DNA from: Hydractinia symbiolongicarpus
Taxonomy: Eukaryota; Cnidaria; Hydrozoa; Anthoathecata; Hydractiniidae
Assembly: GCF_029227915.1 (NCBI RefSeq)
Contig: NC_079887.1
Coordinates: 16,925,650 to 16,989,649, forward strand
Reading direction: 5' to 3'
DNA: 64,000 nt
Position 1 is the first letter of the stretch. Each line of letters begins with the position of its first letter. Below, in pieces: positions 33,746 through 46,900 of the stretch. The notes below the pieces were generated by a model. It did not search any database, was not told the DNA's origin, and saw only the letters and a program-made list of their open reading frames with translations. The translations under genes and the position numbers were made by a program.

Positions 33746-36700
33746 AGCACAACGAGGTGTTGTTTTTATAAATTTTCAAACGCAAGACCTTGCTCAATCA
33801 GTCGCCAAGCAAGGTAAGGTATATTTTGTTTTTGTAATATTTGAACGAATGAAAAAAAAAATTTTGCATGCCGTAAGCTTGAATTCTGATAACAAATAAC
33901 CAAGTTTTAAGGTTACCTGGCTAGCTGGCTAAAATAGACCTTCTTTGATCAAACTCTTGGCCTGTTGGACACGATTGTGGTGCTCCAATAACTATGCCAT
34001 TGATTCTCTTACCAACTGAGCTACTGATCCCCAAATAATTGAAAATAGTTTAATCCCTCTATGTTTTTGTAACAAGAAATTGTACCTTTTTTCCAGCAAG
34101 CTTTGGATTAAATTAAACAGGAACTACAAGTATTATATATAAAGTTAGACAAAGATTCTATTCGTAAAGAGCCACCTACATAACAGTGCTTGTTCACTCA
34201 AATCATAGAGGGCAAAGTAATTACTCTATTTTTCTGGGGAATGTCCAGAACTTTCTTTGTTAAATAATGTGCGATTCCTATGACAACAACAATTCTACTT
34301 ATGAAAAAGCAAAATAGTAGACACTGAGCAAACCTCTTTATGAATTATGTATCTGCAAATCACAAGAAATTTTTTTTCTTTAAAAAATATTCAAAAATTA
34401 TTTCTCTTAAGTTTGTAGAATGTTTTTCTTTTTTTATGTATTTATATACCCCTCATTTTGCCAAAAACCTATTTTTAGCATTAAAAAAAAGAAAAAAAAG
34501 AGGTATATACATGGCAGGGGAGTTATCAACAGATACTAAGCCATATTATTTATATATAATACGGGATTATATATTCAGGGGTTATATAATCCAGGAAATT
34601 ACTTTGGGCATTGGTAATCCCGTAAATTCTCTTTCAACCTTTTCAGGAAACGAGAAACTCAATTTGTTTGTATCAAGCAATTAATATTTTTAAGTAAACC
34701 TACAAGATCTAGAGCTGTTACCACCACATTTTTCCCTATCCATCATTACAAGAAGTAACAGTTTTTATCTCTCCATTTTGGGCACCCAAATTGGTTATCC
34801 CCAAAATCGGTATAAGGATAACTAAATTGACCTGAGCCTCTCGCCTCAGATCACTATGTCTATTGTTTTAAGAGATTAAGCATGGGATCTTTTATTATTG
34901 CACTGGTTAAAAATTATTTTTAAAACAGTTTATAAGTAAAAATTTGCAAACAAATTTTCCCTGTTTTATTTTTTTAACAAAAATTTTTACAGTAGTTTTT
35001 GATTGAAAATAAAGGAAAGGAAGGATTAAAAATGAACATAAAATTTAAATTTTGATAACGCCAACAATTAGAAATTTGTTTGCTGTTGCTTCTAATGTGT
35101 AGAGCTTAAACTGTGGTCATAATAATAGGGGTTTAAGGATACGGTAATCCCTGCAGAGTCATTTTTTTTAAAAAATTTATTTTTTTTGATTTTGATTCTT
35201 TGATATTTTTAAAAACAGAATCAAAAATATTTATTGTTAAGGGGGATGAAATGAGGAATAATCTGTTTTATCTTTTAGTGTTTTATATATTTCTTTATTT
35301 TTTTCTTTTCTATCCTTATGTTATCCTGTTGTCTGTTTAACAATAACTAGACCCATAGTTCCACGAAAACACTTTTCCTTTAATTTTAAATAAAATATTC
35401 ATGAGTTATTAATTTTTCATAACGTTAAGTGGGTGTAAAAATGATTCTTGCAGGTAAAAGCAAAGGTCTTTAATTTGCTTTTTCTGGAAATAAATTTCTT
35501 AGTCGTACGGTATATATTTTTGCCGAACACTCCCCTCCATCTTGTCGAAATTGTACGAAGACAAGTTTGTTGCGACAACTATATCTTTGGCTACAAAACT
35601 TAGAAAGTGAGGAAATATCGAATTATTGATCTATCATGCTTTTTTTCAATAGACTTTACATTGAGAGAATTTTGATGTAGAAATTGTTAATTACAAGCAG
35701 GTCTTAGATCCAGTAAAGCAATAAAAAAGAGATAGCAATAGATAGTATTTTTTGAACCAAGTTTTGTTTTGAGTAAAAAAGCAAAGTTTTTTAGAGCTGA
35801 ATAGAGCTTCGCAATCATATTTTTTTTAACGAACAAAAATTTTACTGAGGGGAGTAATGAACTGGAAGGGTGAATTTTTGTATATAATTTTTTTTCTCCT
35901 TTTTGGGATTTTTTTTATACAAATACTTATGATTTACTTGGCTTTCAGAATATATATATATTTGTTTAGGGTTAATATAGCAAGAAGAGAAGTATTTTTA
36001 ATATGCTGAGTATGTGCTGTGTATCCTTAAAAACCCATAATATACACATTTTTTTGGGGGGGAAGTGTTTATAGAAAAAAATTCAAGCTGCTTCCAATGG
36101 TTTTATGATTATGCTTTATGATTATTAAGGGGTTAATCTAGTGTTAAGGCCAAAATTTGGCGCAGGTGAAATATTTTACAAATTATCCCTTAAAGTACTG
36201 GTCCTGGAAATATTTGGGCCACAGACAGGCAAAAGCAACCCCTCTTGAATTACCAGAACTCCTGAATAGTGCTTCCAATGTTTTAAAAAGAGGATAAATT
36301 GGGCCACTGAAGCTACCAAACATTAACCATCTTGTTCTTAGGCACCAACTACAGCTCAAACTTGTTTAACTGTTTAGTTGTTAAAGAAGAAGAAAAGAAG
36401 TCTTTTCAAAAACAGGTGGCATCGCAAGGGTTAACTAACTCCTCCAGTTTGTTGAAAAATGCATTATCGATATCAATATATTTTTGAAGATCGACAGCAT
36501 GAGTTCATCATTCGTCACCTCCCGTTAAACAACTTTTTAAGCTCTGAATTATAAGCCCAACGTCTTTTACAGACCCCCTGTTTCATCAACTGCAAATAAT
36601 GCATGCTTTTGTGTTTTCTGTGTCAATCATATGATCACTTCAAAAGTGGCCAGATTCTAACAAAAACGTGGAAATGTTGTAAAGTTTTCTGTTTACACCC

Positions 36701-39700
36701 ATGTAGAAAGCTTATAAATAGCAAAATCTAGTTTAAACGCAATTCGTACAAATTTCTATTTTTGGTGACTTAACCCATGAATTCGAATAAAGTTGCTAAA
36801 GTGTAAACGTGGTAAATCAATTTAATACCATGAAATCTCAAGATTTTGCACATTTGAAATACTGCAAAAGACATCTTGGATCAGAAAGAACTTCAGAATT
36901 GCAGTTGGCGTATATATACGCATTCAGTACACATTTCTATATATAGATTTCAAAATTTTCGCCTAAAATTACAGTGTAATTTCTTAATGGATGGCTATGA
37001 CACTTCAAAATAATGCTTAATGATGCAAAAAATGTTTCTAAACTTCTGGTTTAGAAACATTTGTAAACAATTGTAGTATAATTAGATTTAGTTTGCTAAA
37101 AGTGACTGAATTCGGTAATCAAATTAAGTATATACGTACTGGATCAAGGATTATTTTTATTGCTACAAGATGCAAAAAATGATGACACACCCAATTCTGT
37201 TGTTTAATGAACATTTTTGATTACAGATCACACTATATATAGTTAAATCTTATTTACTGACTCAGATTACTTACTCACAGATTTTTTATACACACATTAT
37301 TGTATAGTTACAAAAAGTTAAGGCATGGCAAGTTATAAACACTTTTTCAAAGGAAATCTAGAACTGGAAATAATGGTATACTTTAATTTCAAGTTTTTTG
37401 TGTTTGTTTTTTTCAGTCACCATATTTATCGATTTTCATGATCTGGCCAAGAAGCGGCTAAATTACTTTTGGATATTAATAAATCAGAGGCAAAGCAAAA
37501 CAACAAAAAGAAATCGTAGGTATCTCTTTTTGCCTTCGGCCACTAAATATGATATTTATCAGGCGCTCTTCCATCTTTTAAAGGCTAGGTTTATTGCACA
37601 TTTTTTGTCAATCTTCAAATCCGAAAACAAAATGTACAATCTCCATAAGAGAGGAACTAACTGTTTGAACAAAGGAGCACCATCAAAAAGTAAGGCAAAA
37701 GCGACAGGGTCTTTGGGTGTTGAAAAGAAGCTTGTTTTGAGTAAGTTAAAACGTTATATCGAATAGCACAAGAACTTTGATCGATTTATTATAGTTCGTT
37801 GATATATTTAAAAAACATAGAAGGAAATAGAGCTACACATGTTCAACCTCATTGATTAAATTTTGGATGATAGCATGTATTCAGCAAGCACGTGGTCGAT
37901 TTTGCCGCGCGTTTATGAGCCTCTTGCTACACACGAAACAGTTGCTGATAAATTTGATATCAGTCAAGTGTCAAGATGTGCCAAAAATCATTCGCAAATT
38001 ACTAAAAATGCTGCAGATTGCTACAGCCAAAAACAAAAGGGTAGAAAATGGTCGACTTTATACAGCTCTTTGGAATAAATTGAAGAAAGCATAGGCAAAA
38101 GGATTCACTTTCAACATCGTGAGCAAGAAAAAGACAAAACCCTTAGTGTTATTCCCCATCTGATCGTCCTCTTTTTACGACTACAAAATTCGGAGAGCAA
38201 AGCAAAGGGGAAAAACAATCAAACTTTAATACAGTTCAGGATCTTCAAATGGCAACTTGTAGAAAACGTTGCAATACATATAGATCACATCCAAGGAGTG
38301 ATCTAGATAAACGACAATGCACCTTGCAGATCATGCTTTGAACTAACGGTAACCAACCAAGACTAGCCATTACCTTTCGTAGAAAGGAAGAGTGAAAATG
38401 ATTGAAAAGTTTGGTACCCAAATGTTGATGTATTCTTTCACAAAAATGCATGGGCTAACGGTGAAGTTTGCAAAAAATAGAAATTTATTGAGGAAGAACA
38501 TTTGGATTGTTTTGTTCTTCTCCGTATAGATAATTGAGCAGTCAACAATCAGATGGGTTCAATGTGAAGGTTGCCGGGATCAAAGACCTTATTGAAATGG
38601 TTGAAAAGATGCAACTGACTTGTGGCAACCTCTCGATGCTAGTTATGCGCAGGTACTTCAACAGAATGGCTTGATATGGATTAAAATGCATGCAAGTGTT
38701 ATGATGAAGATTTGTTCACAGGAAAGGAAAGGCAAATATTAATAACGAAATGGGCAGAAAGGGAATGGCAGAAGTTATCAGAACCAAAGTTATCAACTTT
38801 ATGCTTATGAAAAACGGTGTATGGCTTTTATAGCTTGTTTTTAACAAACGTAGGATCGTTTAACGATTAACGTTTAGCCAGGAGCAGTTGTAAGAGCATT
38901 CAATTATAAATGTAAGAGTAAATTCGACGTAGGTTCGATCCTACTCTGGAGAAGGGAAAACCTTTCTTAGTGACAACTTTGTTTCACGTATTTAAAGAGT
39001 TTAGATACGATTTAAATTTGCGAAGTTGCAATTACCCATTTGGGACAGCGTAAGTTAGTTGAGCTGCAAACCAGTATTATCCTCGTAGGCGAGATAGTAA
39101 TGTGTTACTGACCATGCTTTTTTTTCACTTTCAAAAATGTGATCAATTACAATGCATTTCCCTTAACGAAAAAAACAAAAAACTTGCGCACAATTGGGTA
39201 TTGATGGCCCATTTAAATAATTTCAGAAGCTTAGGCATTTCTTAGTGTATGTTAGTGAAAAAAACAAAAAATAATATTTTGATCGTGTCTACCTACCTAA
39301 TTTTCTTACTGTTGAAGCTGAAATCTTGGAAGCCCTCATTCTTGTAAGGTTATTTTCAATTCACTAAACGAGGATAAAATGTTATGAAAAATTCTCCTAG
39401 AAAATACAAACAGCATATTATCTACCGTAGAAGCGATATTAAATGTAGCTATGCCTATATTTTCATGAATGTTTAGTGTTGGAAATTTGAAAAATTCGAC
39501 CTACAAAAAATAAAAATAGCGTGAATGCAAATGCGCGAAATTTTAATTAACATTTGTGGCACCATATTTAATAGCTACGCCCTATTATAAATTATTTTAC
39601 CAGAGACTTCTACATGTAAACAAAAGTATTATATATTTGTGATTTTGCGAAACGAAATTAAAATATCCTTAGCCTATCGATTCTGGGCGGATTTATTCTC

Positions 39701-40946
39701 GCGATTGCATTAAAAAAACGAACTCTAACTTTTTCTGTATGAGGTAGGTACGAAAGATGAATAGAGAAAAGTTTATTTTAGCGTTTTGAGTGTTTTCACA
39801 AGCATGCGACACAGCCACACTAGCTACTGGTAATAATAAATTTAAGCACAAGAGCAGCAAATTAAAAAAAAAAAAAAAAATATTGTTTTTTACCTGAAAA
39901 TGTTCGGGAATCCAACTATTTGCGGAGATGTTTTAGCTGGCATTCAAAAGATCACCAAACATTTCGCAGTGAACACTGACACTCTTTTAATTTACCTATT
40001 CAACTTTTTTCCTTTTATCTGCTTAGTCCAAAGTACATCTTTCAAAATGTCATGCATATAATGAGGCGAGGGAATTCCGTAATCGAAGGCAGCTTTATAG
40101 AGTACAAAGTCCATGTTTTTTTAATCATTAAAATAATAGTTGTGGGACTCAACACTTTTTTAATGACGGTGAAACTGTTGATTGTTCAATTGTCTTGTTT
40201 GTTGTGCTTTATTGTTAGTCTCTTTTACGCCTTTGTAGGTGAAGCGCTGGTTTTTGTGAACAATGACTAGTCTTCCAGCAGGTAGGCCATTAGAAATACT
40301 ATTTTTATTAACAACAAAAAAAACAGAACCATGGAAGAATAAGGGAATGAATAATGGAAACATAGTAGATACAAATTTTTATTTAAATACGTGCTACTTG
40401 ACTAGCTAAAGGTTATGTTGTGACGTTTTTGTGACGTAATATTGTGCTTGTTCGCATGTTATATAAAATATTTTAAATATGAGGATGTGTGGTGGAGAGT
40501 GGGACTATTCTGTAGTTCTGAACTCTGGAAACATGAATCGTCCCAATTCTCCAAGGAGATGTACTTTGCACCCCATGTACTAATTACTTTATTGCTCCAA
40601 AGTCCAGTCTAAGTATAACAGAAGTAGATTAGCTTTTAACAGACGTATTTTTCTGCGTTTCATAAATTTAGGTTACAAATAACTGTTTAGCACGCCCATT
40701 GGTTTTAAATATTATGCTCTTTTGCATGGCTTTTTTTACTTAATTTACCTGGTAACTTAACCGTAAAGTGTTAACTTTTGCGCTGAGAAAGAGTTACTAT
40801 AGTCAGTTGTAGCTAGTTCTTGTTATCGTAGTTTTTTTTTTTTCACAAACCTTAACTTTTTCTCCTATTTTTGTTGTGATAGAGTTTTTGTTAAAATCCA
40901 TAGTGCAAAATAATTTCGTGTAATATAAATTTTCCTTTCTTGGAAT
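33746..40946. other. Intergenic region between the divergent glyoxylate genes
   Basis: No complete gene found. On the minus strand at about 34,032-33,960 there is a tRNA-like 5' half ('agtagctcagttggtaagag', a good A box) without a matching acceptor stem. On the plus strand at 38,878-38,949 there is a 72-base stretch with a T-arm-like 'gtaggttcgatcctac' and partly pairing ends. Both are probably tRNA relics or SINE heads. A plus-strand frame of about 120 codons at 37,398-37,766 follows a TTTTTTTCAG acceptor-like run, but its protein is not recognisable. The rest is AT-rich with poly-T and poly-A runs. It should contain the promoters of both enzymes near its ends. Confidence 0.35.
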
Positions 40947-43900
40947 ATGTATGCGATAAATGGTAAAAACCTTATGAATAAGCTTGCCTCAAGTCGGCTC
41001 ACAAACTGGATCATGTTTAGAGGATTTGCTACCCAAATTACAGAGGGTAAGTGGCTACAGTATTGTGGATATTTACGTCTTGTGTTTTTCGTTAGTTGTA
41101 ACATAACTTTGTTGTTCTTTATTCGTTTTTTTTTGTTTTCGTTTCTGTTATATTCAATTGTTCTTGCTCTTAAGTACCGGTGCTTTGCCCTGGTGATATT
41201 TGCGTTGATTTATAACCAATCTTTTAAATTTATCACCCTCACTATTAATTTATAAATCTCTTTTCCTTCTTTTTAAGTGAGCCTACCTGCTCAATATAAC
41301 GGATAAGCTGAGAATTTACCACAGTTTGGAGTCGGAGAAATCTGTACGCGCGTCTTTATCTGCGTGTGGGGAGCGTAAGCAGATATTGGTTTACACTAGC
41401 AGATGATTACACGTCTTTTTATAAACAATTCTACATTTCATTTCACTCGGAGCAACTGAATTACTATATAAAACAACGTGTATGTTGCTGAATTAAACCT
41501 GTCAATAATGACGTCATTAAGGCAACGCGCAGCACGAATAATTTATTTAATGATTTGTAACGATGAAATTAGTATACTGTCTTCTTTCTGACCAAGCTCG
41601 TGAATTGTTTACGCGAATACCGTGCTTGTTGCACCTTCCGCTAGATCATCTGTTTAATACTTTTATTTTGTAAGTCATATGATAATGTTGAAAAACTTTG
41701 GAATCTCACCTGGATAGCAATTTACAAATTAATTTTGTCCTTTTTTTAATTAATAATCCATGTTTGACATAGAAATATCTTTTTGGATATTCTTTTTCAC
41801 ACGAAATGCATAGTTTATTCCTTATTTTAATAACCTTGCCTCATTTATATTTGTACATCATTCAAGGCTTTTAGCACCGTGTCCCTTCGTATATTCTTAA
41901 ACGTGAAATATTAATGCAATAATAACCGATCATCCCGCAAAATATCGGATACTGGGATGGCGGAGGGCGATATCAAGCTTATTTAGTAAGACAAAGCGAA
42001 CGTGAGCGTATTCTAAGTACAGCGCGGCCGGAAAAAATTGTTTGTTCAACTCTTGGAAAGTTTTTTATTCTGTTATTTTTAATCGTCTGCAAGCGTGCAA
42101 TATGGATTGGCGCTCTTGATGACGGACCTATCAGTGTTTCAAATGGCGGCGGTCAACGGTCACTGCCCACGAAAAAATCGACATTTGACCGTAAGGATTA
42201 AAAAATAAACGGTAAAATTACCCACAATTGATCTCCAAACCTCCTAAAATTATAAAATTTTAAATCTGTGGCCATCATGTAGCATGGAGACCAGGAGACT
42301 TGCTAAAACACCATGAGATATGAAAATTTACCAAGGCGTATTGAACTATATTTGGCGTTTAAAGTGTAGGTTCAAAACCTATGATGTCATAAAATATTGT
42401 CGTTTTACAATATCTTAAGGGAAGAAATTATTACGGAAGAAAAGATTTCGGAATTAAAGATTGCGTATCTGGCCTGAATTCGCAATTCTTTTTTTCAGCA
42501 ATTTCTTCTTCTTCCGCAATTCCTAAAAAAATTACGCGATTCGCAATCTTTTCTTCCACAATTCCAAGAGGAAAAAAAATTAAATTTGGCATCTAATCAA
42601 TTTCCAAGAAAAAGACAAGTTATTTCTGTCGTTGTTTTGCTATATGAAGGTTTACAGGGAAAACCACTCAATTATTTGCATCGAAAGAAATTTTCAGAGG
42701 AATAAATCTCAATGGCCAATATAAATAAATTTGTCAAGCGATTTCGTGCAATTTTAAATTCCACAATTTCTTGGCACAATATCAGATTCACAATCTTTAA
42801 TTCCGAAATTTAAGATTTTTTCGACCATGATTTCGCAATCTTTAATTCCGCAATCTATTCTTGCGCAAACTTTTCTTCCCTTAAGGTAGATACTTGCAAA
42901 GCAAAAGCAGTTACGAAATTTTGTTTCATTTGAGCATTTTGTTTACATCACGTCTACATGCTTTTTATTCATAATTGTACCCATGAATTTTTGCGTGAAT
43001 TTACTTTTCGCGCATTCTTGAGTTAGACTATATTCTTACAGGGCGTTTTATTCACATAAAGACTGTAATGCTTAGTTTTTGTAACTTAAAATACGGATGG
43101 GAAATCACGTTTGATTAGGAAAAATCCGGAAAAATAATAGAAAATTTTTCTCTCAGCTAAATCAAACAAAGCTTTTTATTTGTGCATTTCGGCAATATTC
43201 ACATGCAAAAATATTAAGAGCGTTATGACTGTGAGCATTGTGGCTGTGAGCAGGTAGTTATTATGACTTGACGTGCACGTCTTCTTGTATAGCATTTTAA
43301 ACGACCGTGACATTTGTCACACCGAGTTCAAGAAAGCGTAAACAGTCGCTGCCGCTAAAGAGTTTGATTACAGTAAATATTGAATTAACATTTTTAGCTA
43401 GCTAGCCAAAAAAAGAGCCAGTCTGGACGAAATTTATGTTGACTAAGTGACCAAAAAGCTGAGGTGTTGGAAATGAGAGTGTTATAAGTGTTATGAATTC
43501 GTCGTGGTATCTTATCAAAAAAATTGGTACTCGACTATGATTAAAGAACTTCTAGACAGAATAATTGACGCCTGATATGGGTACCTTATTCATAACTCGA
43601 CATTGATAATTTAATAATTCAAATTGTTTGACATCCAATTCGTAACCGTCCAGCATTTCTTGCAAGTCGTTAAAACACTGACCTATTATCAGATCGGACC
43701 CTTTAATGTTTGTTTTTTGACAAGATCTTTTTACTGCGCTGAATTAAGAGAATTTTAAAACTTTTTAAGAGAATTTAGCTCCCTATGTAAGTGACTTTGT
43801 TTTTAACACTTCATCCTTAAGATCTTTTTAAAATGTTTGTTTCACTTTCGATACACTCTTACATAGATGATAATGACGCTACTGACTAGACTGTGGAAGG

Positions 43901-46900
43901 GCTGATTATACTCAAAGAAAAATTAACAAATTTGCACGCAGATTTTCAATGTTTACATCAGCGTAAAAAATATAGTATATCTGTGGCGATGAGAAGTTGT
44001 TAAGGATTTTTGTAATTCTACGTTTCATTATCTTCTTAATTAGGCGTGACAGTTTATGGCGAAATCAAGCCTGGGTACGACTCCATACTCACTCACGATG
44101 CTTTGAAGTTTGTTTCTGAGCTGCATAAGAAATTTGAACCTACTCGCCAGTACCTACTTTGCGAAAGAGTAAAAAGACAAAACTTAATCGATGCAGGGGA
44201 AAATCTTAAGGTAAGACACAATTTCATGCACCTATTGTGAAATAGCAAATCTTTAGTGAGGGTGATTAAAGTAAATTGATTTTAAATGTTTACATAAATT
44301 AATGATGTATCGAAATTTACATTATTGATTGCTTGAAAATGGGTATGTAAACACCCGAAACGTCGTAGTTTTCTTCTTTTTTCTTATCAATTTGTTTACT
44401 ATCGCAGCTATTTTTTTATCATGTATAATTAATGTTAATTTTACGGTCTCGTTACAGTACAATTAAAAGTCATGATTCTCAATTTAAAGCATGATCTTAC
44501 ATTTAAGTTTGCTGTGGGAAACCATGACGACAAATGGAAAGTCGCACCAGTCCCTGCTGATCTCCAATGCCGTCACTGTGAAATCACAGGACCGGTCGAA
44601 AGGAAAATGATCATTAACGCTTTAAACAGTGGAGCTGATGTGTTTATGGCGGATTTTGAAGATTCGTTAAGTCCAACTTGGAATAATATCATCGAAGGAC
44701 ATATAAATCTACGCGATGCCAACTTAAAAACTATTGAGTTTTTAAACCCAGATGGTATATGTTCTTCTCGCATTCCTTACTATAATGTTAACTGCTTATT
44801 TATCAGGTAAATGACATTATTTTGTTCCAATTATTCCTTGTTTTCTTAGGCTCAACAAGAAAATTAAAAGAAAAAATTGCCCAACTTTTAGTTCGTACTC
44901 GCGGATGGCACTTGGACGAGAAACATGTACACGTTGATGGTAAACCAGTGTCTGGAGGTCTTATAGATTTTGCTTTGTACTTCTTTCATAATATACACAA
45001 CAGACTTGAAAATAATTCCTCGACTTATTTCTACTTGCCCAAGATGGAACATCATCTCGAATGCAGATTGTGGAACGACATCTTCGAATTTTCCGAAAAG
45101 TATCTGTGCATTCCCACAGGTATTTGATTTAATTTTGTTTACTACAAAAGTTTACAGGGATAAAATCTTCCTATATAAACAAAAAATAAGGAACTATTTT
45201 CGGTCCTGTTTTGTCTTTCATGTAGATAACCTCTTTACATATTTCATCAGGCACGATTGTTGAATTGTATGTTCTCAGGTAAAATACGTGCAACAATTAT
45301 GGTGGAAACCTTTCCTGCTGCTTACGAAATGGAGGAAATGCTGTATGAATTAAGAAATTATGCTTGTGGAATGAATGCCGGGAGGTGGGATTACATTTTT
45401 AGTATAATTAAAACGTTGAAGTCACGCGATGATTGCATAATGCCAGATCGAAAACAGGTGAGAATTGGGAATGCTACACATTCTTGCACGCACGATTTTC
45501 TTTTCTTTCTATCCCTTTATTTTTTATTAGGTTACCATGCAAGTACCTTTTATGCGATCTTATGCTGAACGTCTTGTCCAAATATGCCACAAACATGGCG
45601 CCCATGCCATGGGTGGTATGTCAGCTTTTATTCCGTCACGACGTTATGAAGAGATCAATAAGACGGCGATTAGCCAAGTTACAATTGATAAAGAAAGAGA
45701 GGTCTGCCAAAAAATATCAATACCCCAGTTTTCATTGCATATTTTACGTGCTTCAGAGCGTTTGTTTACACGTGTTAGAATACTAAGAATACTGACAAGG
45801 ATTTATATTCTTAGGTAGAAGAGGGGTACGATGGGACTTGGGTTGCGCACCCGGATTTGGTAAAATTAGCGAAGGATATCTTTATGAAAGGACTAAACGC
45901 AAAAGATAACCAAAAAGAAAGGTAATATCGCACTCTTTTAAATATACAATAAAAGAGCAAAGAATCGCCAAAAGTATGTACCAAAAGGGATATAAAATTT
46001 AGTTGCAGCGACGTTTGTGATTAAGTTATTTCATTTTTTTGTATCCCATAAATGCTCAAACATTTTAAAGTTAGAATTAACTTTTGCGAATTCATGGGTA
46101 TAACGAAAAAATGAACTTTGTATTATTTCACAGTCTTTCAAGAAAATATGCAAGTGAAATAAAACAAAGTAAACAAGTTTCAAATGTATCGAATGCTTCG
46201 CGTGAGTAGCCCACTGAGTTTTCCTCGAATGTAAGTGCACAAATCGCTTCCATCTGATTTCCTTCCTCATTATCACGAAATTTCTTTGCAAGACTAAATT
46301 TTTGCGATTTGTGATAACAAACATTTCGCCAGAATAAACTTCATAGAAATTATATTTTTCGTGCAAAAAAATTTCGCAATTTTGCCCAAAAATCGCGAAA
46401 TCGCGAAACTTTGTTTCAGGAAAGTTTCTATCTTATAGAATCACTTTTTGATGTCGACATCAAAAAGTGATTCTATAAGATAGAAATCACTTTTTGATTA
46501 GCTTTGGCCGAGATCTTTTTTTGTCTTCCACGGAGATAGTTCAGGTTCTTACGGAGAACAATAGATGCTGGGTCGTAGTTGTCTTTTGTCTTTTTTCCTT
46601 TAAAAAATTCAAAAGAAAGCGTTGGTATGAAGATGTCTTTTGTCTTGCATAGTATAAAAAAATAATATATTTACTTGTCTTATATACTATTGCAAGGGAA
46701 AAATACGTGTATCTACGTAATTTTAGTTCTCAATCGCCCTTTACTAACCTTTCTATCAGCACCTGTTGTGAAGCTTTCTGCTTTGGTCAACTTTTATCTT
46801 GCCTCGTTAGAATTCTCTTCATTGTTTCTACCAGTTGTAAAACCGAGCAGGTTCTCGTTGACTGATTTTAAAATAGTTTACATTAAGAACTAAAATTTTC

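Noticed and set aside
37398-37766. 122-codon frame after an acceptor-like tract
   Set aside because: No family recognised, low-complexity Lys/Phe composition, and no partner exon.
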